From the NCBI RefSeq assembly GCF_000242455.2, contig NC_019892.1:248001-312000 (forward strand): 64,000 nt of DNA. Direction: 5' to 3'. Shown here in pieces: positions 18,531-26,300 of this stretch. How positions within the stretch are numbered: position 1 is the stretch's first letter; the number at the start of each line of letters is the position of its first letter. The notes under the pieces are model-generated. The model saw nothing but the letters and a program-made list of their open reading frames with translations, made no database searches and had not been told where the DNA came from. The stretch comes from Singulisphaera acidiphila DSM 18658 (GTDB lineage Bacteria; Planctomycetota; Planctomycetia; Isosphaerales; Isosphaeraceae). A program made the translations under genes and the position numbers.

Positions 18531-20504
18531 ATGGACCAGCCTGGCCTGGAATGCGCCGATCGGAAGTGGGACGGCTCCCCCTCAGTCCTGGCCTGGGCGG
18601 TCTGGCTGGGCCTGGTTGCCGGGATTCTCGAGTTGGTTGCGCTGATCCTGAAGTGCAACTACCTCGACCCACGGAACTACAACGTCAGCCGGCATTTCCC
18701 CTGGATGTATCCGGTCTCGGGGGTCCTGGTCCTGCTTGGCCCCGGCCTGGTGCTGGCGGTGGCGGCCTGGGCGTGGCCGCGCTGGCTGTCGAAGTCGGCG
18801 GCCGTGGGGGGCCTGGTGTTCTTCGCCTCCTTGAGCGTTCTGTTCCGTGCTCCGATCTACACGGTGGCCTGCCTCGTGCTGGCGGCGGGGGGCGGTCTGC
18901 AGATTGCCCGGCTGATTCGGGCGCGGCCAGGCTCCGATCGGCTGGTCCGGTGGACGCTCGGTCCGCTCGTCGGGCTCCTGGTCGTCACGATCGCCTTATC
19001 GTACGGTCGGTCCACCTGGCTGCAACGCCAGGCTCTGGCGACGGCTCAACCGACTGCGCCACGGGCGCGGACGGGTGGGGCGAAGAACGTCGTCCTGATC
19101 GTGCTCGACACGGTCCGCGCTCAGAGCCTCAGTCTGTACGGGTACGGCCGGAAGACGTCGCCGAACCTGGAACGGATTGCCGCGGAAGGAGTCCGCTTCG
19201 ATCAGGCGCTGGCCACCGCCCCCTGGACGGCCCCATCGCACGCCGGCATGTTCACGGGGCAATTGCCTGGTCAGCTCTCGATCGGTTGGAGCCGGCCGCT
19301 CGACGGGACTTACACCACGTTGGCCGAGTTCCTCGGAGCGCGCGGCTATCGCACGGCCGGTTTCGTCGCCAACACCACCTATTGCAGCTATGAGACCGGG
19401 CTCGACCGGGGATTTCACCACTACGAAGACTACGACGTCTCGCTTCCCAATATTCTCCTCTGCTCCGGCCTGATGCAGCGGACTCTCAACTTCGTCCGCA
19501 ACGCCACCGGCCTCGGCCTGGACGACATCAAGTTGGGGGGCGGTCACCGCAAAGACGCGGCGCGGATCAACCGCGACTTTTTGGGCTGGCTCGCCTCGCG
19601 GCCGGCTCACGATTCGCCCTACTTCGCCTTTCTGAACTACTACGACGCCCACCACCCCTACCTCACGCCGGAGCCGGATCAAGAGCGGCCGCGCGGCCGA
19701 CAGCCGCGGTCCTCGGCCGATTTCAACTTGTTGAGGAAGTGGTGGGACCTCGACAAGAAAGGGCTCACGTCCACCGACCTGGAGTTGGTGCGCGATTCCT
19801 ATGACCGTTGCCTGACATACCTCGACGACCAGATCGGCCGTTTGTTCAAGGAACTGACGAAACGAGGCGAACTCGAGGATACGATCGTGATCGTCACGGC
19901 CGACCACGGTGAGCACCTCGGTGAGCAGCGGCTCTACGGGCACGGTTGCAGCCTCTACCGCCCCGAGCTGCACGTCCCCTTGCTCGTCTTTGCGCCCGGG
20001 GCCGTGCCTACCGGCCAAGTCGTGACGGCACCGGTCAGTTTGCGCGACCTCCCGGCCACAGTCGTCGACCTCCTCGGCCTGGCGAACGAGTCGCCGTTCC
20101 CGGGGCGTTCGCTGGCCGTCGCATGGTCGGGCGGTCCGGTCCCGGCGGGTTCTTTCGCTGATTCGCTCCTTTCCGAAGTCGAGCTCCCTCCGGAAGCCGA
20201 CCCCAACGGCGGTCGATCCCCCGTCTGCCGTGGTCCGATGCTCTCGCTCGTGGCGGACGGCTGGCACTACATCCGCAACGGCGACGGCCGGGAAGAGCTC
20301 TACGACTTCGAACACGACACGGCCGAGACAAACGACCTCGCTGGTTCGGCCGACAAGGCCGAGGTCATGCGAACGCTCCGCGCCCGCATCGCCGAAGGAT
20401 CGGACCCAGGCCGACCCGTCGTTGAAGGCCCTGTTCCGAAAGCGGCCGACTCTCCTGCCCGTCTGGCAACCCGACGCTCGTCGACCACCACGAAGGGGCT
20501 TTGA
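18531..20504 (+). CDS. Membrane sulfatase/alkaline-phosphatase-superfamily enzyme
   Basis: A 657-residue protein with about five membrane helices in residues 18-160, then a sulfatase-fold domain from residue 185 (NVVLIVLDTVRA). A strong GGAGG precedes ATG 18531 by about seven bases. Metal-site motifs include LDTVRA, YYDAHHPY and TADHGEHLGEQ. The nucleophile position reads PWTAPSHAG: Thr233 replaces the Cys or Ser that sulfatase-maturing enzymes convert to formylglycine, and His237 replaces the Arg of C/S-x-P-x-R. A similar WTxPSHA pattern marks a known sulfatase-like subfamily. The enzyme may therefore be a phosphotransferase or phosphodiesterase rather than a true sulfatase. Substrate unknown. 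Confidence 0.88.
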   Translation: MDQPGLECADRKWDGSPSVLAWAVWLGLVAGILELVALILKCNYLDPRNYNVSRHFPWMYPVSGVLVLLGPGLVLAVAAWAWPRWLSKSAAVGGLVFFASLSVLFRAPIYTVACLVLAAGGGLQIARLIRARPGSDRLVRWTLGPLVGLLVVTIALSYGRSTWLQRQALATAQPTAPRARTGGAKNVVLIVLDTVRAQSLSLYGYGRKTSPNLERIAAEGVRFDQALATAPWTAPSHAGMFTGQLPGQLSIGWSRPLDGTYTTLAEFLGARGYRTAGFVANTTYCSYETGLDRGFHHYEDYDVSLPNILLCSGLMQRTLNFVRNATGLGLDDIKLGGGHRKDAARINRDFLGWLASRPAHDSPYFAFLNYYDAHHPYLTPEPDQERPRGRQPRSSADFNLLRKWWDLDKKGLTSTDLELVRDSYDRCLTYLDDQIGRLFKELTKRGELEDTIVIVTADHGEHLGEQRLYGHGCSLYRPELHVPLLVFAPGAVPTGQVVTAPVSLRDLPATVVDLLGLANESPFPGRSLAVAWSGGPVPAGSFADSLLSEVELPPEADPNGGRSPVCRGPMLSLVADGWHYIRNGDGREELYDFEHDTAETNDLAGSADKAEVMRTLRARIAEGSDPGRPVVEGPVPKAADSPARLATRRSSTTTKGL

Positions 20505-20558
20505 AAGCGATTCCGTCTCCCCTCGAAGGGCGACCGCACGAGCTTTTCTTGCATTTCC

Positions 20559-20583
20559 CTGGGACCGCGGGCACCTCGCCCGC
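20559..20583. repeat. REP-like element, left arm (copy 1)
   Basis: CTGGGACCGCGGGCACCTCG continues into CCCGC. The same GC-rich arm occurs at 34644-34668 and 61491-61514, each just past or between genes. Here the matching right arm is degenerate. See the complete palindromic copy at 34644-34723. Confidence 0.65.
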
Positions 20584-20789
20584 TCTTGATTTGAATTGCG
20601 AACGGCGGGGCCAATCAAGCGGATCGGCCCAATTGCCCATTTAACGGGGCATCGATTCTGCGGACCATGACGGCTCGAAGTGGAGCCAATCGGCGAATCG
20701 CCTGATTCTTTTGGAATTTCCGAATAAACCGGCCGGCCCGTTACACTACTCTCTGGAGCGAGCGAGACGATCCAGCGGAGATCCAGACA

Positions 20790-22361
20790 GTGGCGGACGC
20801 ACGGCGTACGGAAGTTCACCGATACCTCCGCGGTTTGTTCAACGTGGGGACGGTGGCGGGGCTGTCGGACGGTGAACTCTTGGATCGATTTACCGCCCGA
20901 CGCGGTGAGTCGGCTGAGCTGGCATTCGCGGCCTTGGTCGAGCGACACGGTCCGATGGTGCTGCGGGTCTGTCGCAAGGTCTTGCACGACTCGGATGATG
21001 CGGCGGACGCTTTTCAGGCCACCTTCCTGGTCCTGGCCCGGAAGGCCGGTTCGATCCACCGCCGCAGCTCGTTGGGGGCGTACCTCCATGGAGTCGCCCT
21101 TCGCGTTGCGAACTGCAATCGCTTGGCCGTGGTGCGGCGTCGGAGGCACGAGCGGACGTACGCCGAGAAAGCGGGAACCGCGTATCAGGCCAAGCCGCCG
21201 GACGACCTGGGCCGGGTCCTCCACGAGGAGTTGGGCCGGCTCCCGGAGCGGTTCCGGGGGGTGGCCGTGCTCTGCGACCTGGAAGGCAAGACCTACGTCG
21301 AGGCGGCCGGCTTGCTCGGCTGTCCGCCCGGTACGGTCATGAGCCGACTCGCCGAGGCGCGGCGACGGCTGCGAGGGAGGCTCGCCCGGCGCGGCCTGGC
21401 CCCGTCGGCCGGAGCGCTCGGCGCGGTGCTGGCGGCCGAGAGCGCGGCAACGGCCAAGGGACTGCCCGCGGCTTTGGCCGAGGCCACCATTCAAGCTGCA
21501 ACCCGGTTCGCGGCGGGGCCGGCAACTGTCGGGGCGGTGGTTTCCGCCTCGGTGACAACTCTTACCGAAGGAGTACTCAGAGCCATGTTCTTGACGAAGC
21601 TGAAGTCCGTCGCGATGTTGGGCCTGGTCGGGGGAGTGGTCGCGACCGGGGCGGGAGTGCTTGCACAGGTGCCTGAACCCCTCTCCCAGGCATCCCCACG
21701 GCTTGCCTCTGAACCTGCGCCGCAATATCCGGGACCGGTCACTCCGGCCGATGAGCGTTTGCATTCGTTGGAGAATAAACTCGACCGACTCTTGAAGGTG
21801 TTGGAAGCGAATGCAGTGAAGACGTCGTCACCTGCGGCTTTGAATTCGTCGGTATCGTCAATGCGGCCTGGGATGGGAATGGCGTCTGGGATGGGAATGA
21901 AGAGAGCTTTGGGCCCGCCGATGGATTCTGGAATGGGAATGACAGGCTCCGTTTCGGGTGGAATGAACCCACTGCAGCTTACAAACGCAGTCCCAGAGAG
22001 GCGCAATCAGGCCGCGAACCTCAACCTCGCGCAGGTTGATCCCAACCGCGTACCAAACGTTGAAGAGCGGCTTGGGATGGTAGAACAGCGGTTGGATGAG
22101 CTCGTAGGCAGAATCGAGCGATTGGAGGGATCTGGCCTTGTGAACAGTTCTGGGGAACAATCGGCCCAGATGATGGGAGGCGGTGTACACACCTCTAGCA
22201 GGAGAACGGCCCATACAAGTGAGAGCGAGGCGTCCCCAGACGTTTCTCGGTCGGCTTCCCCGGCCCTTCCCTCCCCATCGATCCACTCCGTTGCGCCGAT
22301 CCCCACTGCGCCGTCTCGCTCCTCGTCGGACGTGCTCCCGGATCAATCCCCGCAGGAATGA
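20790..22361 (+). CDS. ECF sigma factor with membrane-anchored C-terminal extension
   Basis: A 523-residue sigma-70 family protein. Sigma region 2 spans about 43-112 (AFAALVERHGPMVLRV ... DDAADAFQATFLVLARK) and region 4 about 143-200 (ERFRGVAVLCDLEGKTYVE ... GTVMSRLAEARRRLR). A normal ECF factor would end near 200. Here an Ala-rich linker, one hydrophobic helix (about 272-293), a Met/Gly-rich stretch (about 355-395) and a Ser/Pro tail follow. Such C-terminally extended ECF factors are known in planctomycetes; the tail probably acts as a built-in membrane anchor or signal receiver. The start is GTG 20790. No separate anti-sigma gene lies next to it. Confidence 0.9.
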   Translation: MADARRTEVHRYLRGLFNVGTVAGLSDGELLDRFTARRGESAELAFAALVERHGPMVLRVCRKVLHDSDDAADAFQATFLVLARKAGSIHRRSSLGAYLHGVALRVANCNRLAVVRRRRHERTYAEKAGTAYQAKPPDDLGRVLHEELGRLPERFRGVAVLCDLEGKTYVEAAGLLGCPPGTVMSRLAEARRRLRGRLARRGLAPSAGALGAVLAAESAATAKGLPAALAEATIQAATRFAAGPATVGAVVSASVTTLTEGVLRAMFLTKLKSVAMLGLVGGVVATGAGVLAQVPEPLSQASPRLASEPAPQYPGPVTPADERLHSLENKLDRLLKVLEANAVKTSSPAALNSSVSSMRPGMGMASGMGMKRALGPPMDSGMGMTGSVSGGMNPLQLTNAVPERRNQAANLNLAQVDPNRVPNVEERLGMVEQRLDELVGRIERLEGSGLVNSSGEQSAQMMGGGVHTSSRRTAHTSESEASPDVSRSASPALPSPSIHSVAPIPTAPSRSSSDVLPDQSPQE

Positions 22362-23382
22362 TACGGGACTCCTTCGTCGCAATCGCTTGAATCTGCCACT
22401 TGCCTTGGAATTTGGCCGGCCGAGAGATCAGCGGTGATCTCCGGTCGGCCATTTCATTTTATTCGAAATCTTGAAAAGTCAACTGAATCCTGATGTGTAT
22501 GGCCGGCCGAGAGATCAGCGGTGATCTCCGGTCGGCTGTTTCATTTTATTCGAAATCTTGAAAAGTCAGCTGGATCCTGATGTATTCGGAACGCCAATGG
22601 ATCAGCGATGATCTCCTATCTTCCGTTTCATTCTATTCGAAGTCGTAAAAAATAAACTGAATCCGGATCTTTCCGGATAGTTGCGATTTGACGCCTAGTA
22701 ATACTTAGGCTAAATAGTTGATGTAGGCGAATACTCCGCACGTCTTGCCTAAGCGATCGTTGACGCTCGCATGCGATATCCTTTCATTCGATTTTCCGGT
22801 TTTAAGAGGATCGATTTTCAATGAACAGGTTTCGGTGCGAAAGGCCCCCCATTAGCGTCGATTCTCGCTTCCTTACAAGAAGCATAGCGCTAAGGCTTCA
22901 TTGGCCTTGTGAGGTCTTGATACCTCTGGCCCCATAGTCTTGTTGCTGATTTCATTCTGCTGATTTAGGGATAGTCTGTGCGCTCTTGGTGGTTCGGTTC
23001 GGTCTCGAGCAGGAGTCTTGCGAGCGACTTCTAGGCCGCACTGGAGCTTCGAGGGTTTTCAGCGGGTTGTTCTCCCCTTTTTTGGGGAGAGTTATCGCCG
23101 TCCATCCGGAGCCCGCGTGAGGGCGGTTCTCCCTTTGAAACGGCTTGCGCTGTCGCGCGCCGATGCTTTTCAATCAAGATGTTCTCGGTGCGCTAGATGT
23201 CTGTTGACGAGCGATCTTTTGGTCTGGCTCTTGCAGGCGGGGCGAAGGGATGAGCTCGCAACGATCAAGATCGGTGCGAGGTTTAATCTAGCTAATAACT
23301 GCTCGCGTTGGAATCTTTGGCGAGTCCTTCAATCACATGATTGAGAGACTTGAGAAATTACTGAAAACTAAGGATCGAACCA
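22362..23382. other. 1-kb intergenic region with tandem repeat
   Basis: About 1020 bases without a convincing gene. The first third holds a threefold 87-bp tandem repeat (22414-22674). A 5-bp inverted repeat, GCCTA with TAGGC, lies at about 22692-22709. An open frame at 23018-23344 is Arg/Cys-rich with no motif and is not called. The sequence is more AT-rich than the coding surroundings and probably contains the promoter of the giant surface-protein gene. Confidence 0.6.
22414..22674 (+). repeat. Threefold 87-bp tandem repeat carrying terminator-like hairpins
   Basis: Copies start at 22414, 22501 and 22588, an exact period of 87. Copies 1 and 2 differ at only a few positions; copy 3 has drifted. 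Each copy begins with a hairpin. In copy 1 GGCCGGCCGAGAGATCA (22414-22430) pairs with TGATCTCCGGTCGGCC (22435-22450), with one wobble and one bulged A, around a GCGG loop. A T-rich stretch (TTTCATTTTATTCG) follows. It begins 52 bases after the sigma-factor stop, so the repeat unit looks like a multiplied transcription terminator. Confidence 0.85.
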
Positions 23383-26300
23383 ATGACGTGGAACCCCGCC
23401 GTTACGGAACGAGATCGACGTACCCATTCACGCTACGGACCCCTGGGAAGGCTTGTTTCGCGTGATTGGACTCAGCTCGAGCGTTTGGAGGATCGGACGC
23501 TGCTCTCCGTCAGCGCGGTCCCCGACACGTTCGGCTTGATCGAGAACGTCCCGCTCAGTGTCGGTGCGCCGGGTGTGCTGGCCAATGACAGCACCACGAC
23601 GGGCCAGCCGTTGACGACCACAGGCTTTACACAGCCGGCCCACGGCAACGTGGTGGTGAACCCCAACGGCTCCTTCCAGTATTTTCCCGCCGGGAACTAC
23701 GTCGGGGCCGACAGCTTCACGTACACGCTCAGCGACGGTACGGACTCGGCCATCGGCACGGTCAATCTGAACATTGCCGCCTCGACTCCCGTCGCCACCG
23801 TCTTCGCGGGCCCGCGACTCGCTTCGGTCAGCTCGTCGCAAGGGCCGCTCCTGAACGCCCTGACGAGCTCACTGCTTGGCAGTAACCTCAACCTCAACGT
23901 TCTCGATTGGAATGGCTTGGCGGGCGGAGACATTGATCTCGCCAGCCTCCTGGGAGTGCTCCAGACCAATCTCGGCGTCTCCAGCCCGAGCGAGGTCTTG
24001 ACCACCAACGTGACGGTCGTCCAGGTCTTGACCGCGGCGGCGACCGTCGCTCAGGCCGACGGCAACACCGCGTTGGTCAACGCCTTGAACAGTCAGATCC
24101 TTCAGCTTAATGGGCTCACGGGAACGATCAAGTTGGGCGACCTGCTCCAGGTCGACCCGAACAACGGCAGTCTCGCCGGCGTGGACGTGGATGCCCTCGA
24201 CCTGGTCACCGGTGTCGTTCAGCTCTACAACTTCAACAACGTCCTGACGACTCCGACCCCGATTACGATTTCGGGGGCCACGCTTGCCGGTCTGGGGCTG
24301 CCGGCGACGGTCGGCAGCCTGCAACTGTCGGCCCAGGTCGTCGAGCCGCCGATCATTGTGCGCGGTCCGCAGGGGACCCAGTTCCATACCGCGGCCATCC
24401 GGCTCAAGCTCGACCTGAACAACCTCGTCGGTCTGAACCTGGACACCACCTCGCTGTTGGGTTCGCTCTCGACCGTTCTGGGGCTTCCGCTTAACCTGCT
24501 AACAGTCACCGCCAACGTTGCCGACCTCCAGGTGTATGCCGAGGTTGCGAGCACCAGCGGGACGATCCAGACGATCAACGCCCTCACGGCCGCGGTTGGC
24601 GTCCAGGCCATGCCCGGCGTTACCAACCTCTATGTCGGTACGATTGCCGACAGCGTCTTCTTTAACCGCACCCACACGATTGTGCCGGCGACCGACCTGA
24701 CTTTCGGCAGCGTCGGAGCCTTGACGATCTCGGTGCCGTTGTTGGCCCTGAACGTTTCGGCGGCGATCCAAATTCGCGACTTCGCGTTGGGGCAGGCCCC
24801 GGGCTCGCCGACGCTGCTCAACTTCGTTCCGCCTTATCCGTCGCCGACCCAGACAGTGGGTTCGAGCGCGGCGGTGATCACTGTCCTGGCGCAGAACCTG
24901 GTCAACAACCTGCAGGTCCAGATCAGCGGTACCCTGGGGCCGTTGCTCGACCCGATCGTGAGCACGCTCACGGCCGACCTCGTCCAACCCTTGGTCAACG
25001 GCGTGTTGGCGCCGATTCTCACACCGCTGCTTACCGGCCTTGTCGACCCTCTGCTGGGCCTGCTGGGTGTGGGGATTGGCCAGGCGATCGTGGCCGTGCA
25101 GGCCGTCGGCGTCGACGCCGCGCCGATCGCCAACCCGGATTTCGCGAACACCGCCGAGAATACGCCGGTCACCGTTCCCGTCCTCAACAACGACGCCTTC
25201 GCGCCGGGCGACACGCTCACGATCAGCTCGGTGACCCAGGGAGCGCACGGCACCGTCGTCATCAACCCGAACGGCACGGTAACCTACACCCCGAATAATG
25301 GCTTCTTCGGCACCGACACGTTCACCTACATTGCCACTAACGGCAGACAGCTCAGTAACTCCACGACCGTGACGATCAACGTCCTGCCCCCTGGCCAGCA
25401 GGCTCCGATCGCCGTCAACGACAGCTACGTGACGAACGAAGGGGTGACGCTGACGGTTCCACCCCTGGGGGTCCTTGCGAACGACGTCAGCCCGTCGGGT
25501 AACCCGTTGACGGCTGCGGTGGTTGGCTTGCCGACGCACGGTACGCTGACGCTGAACAGCAACGGCTCGTTCACGTACGTGCCGGTCCCAGGGTTCTTTG
25601 GTGTCGACACGTTTACGTACCAGGCCTCCGATGGGACGTTCACGAGCAACATCGCAACGGTCACCATCACCGTCCTGGCCCCGGCGCAAGCCCCGGTCGC
25701 CGTCGATGACAACTACGTGACGACCGAGGGGACGACTTTGACGGTTCCGCCCCTGGGTGTCCTCGCGAACGACCTCAGCCCGTTGGGGACTCCGTTGACG
25801 GCCACGGTGGTCGGTTTGCCGACGCACGGTACGCTCACGCTGAATAGCAACGGCTCGTTCACGTACGTGCCGACCGCAGGGTTCATCGGTACCGACACGT
25901 TTACTTACCGGGCCTTCGATGGTACGACGTTGAGTAACATCGCGACGGTCACCATCACCGTCCTGGCGCCGGCGCAGGCCCCAGTCGCCGTGAATGACAG
26001 CTATGTGACGCATGCGGGGACGACTTTGACGGTTCCGCCCCTGGGCGTCCTCGCGAACGACCTCAGCCCGTCGGGTACTGCATTGACGGCTGCGGTGGTT
26101 GGCTTGCCGACGCACGGTACGCTGACGCTGAACAGCAACGGCTCGTTCACGTACGTGCCGACCGCGGGGTTCTTTGGCACCGACACATTCACGTACCAGG
26201 CCTCCGATGGGACGTTGTTGAGCAACATCGCGACGGTCACCATCACCGTCCTGGCGCCGGCGCAGGCCCCAGTCGCCGTTGATGACAGCTACTTGACGCA

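Noticed and set aside
23018..23344. 108-residue open frame in the 1-kb gap
   Set aside because: It is Arg/Cys/Leu-rich with no motif or ribosome-binding site, and looks like chance.
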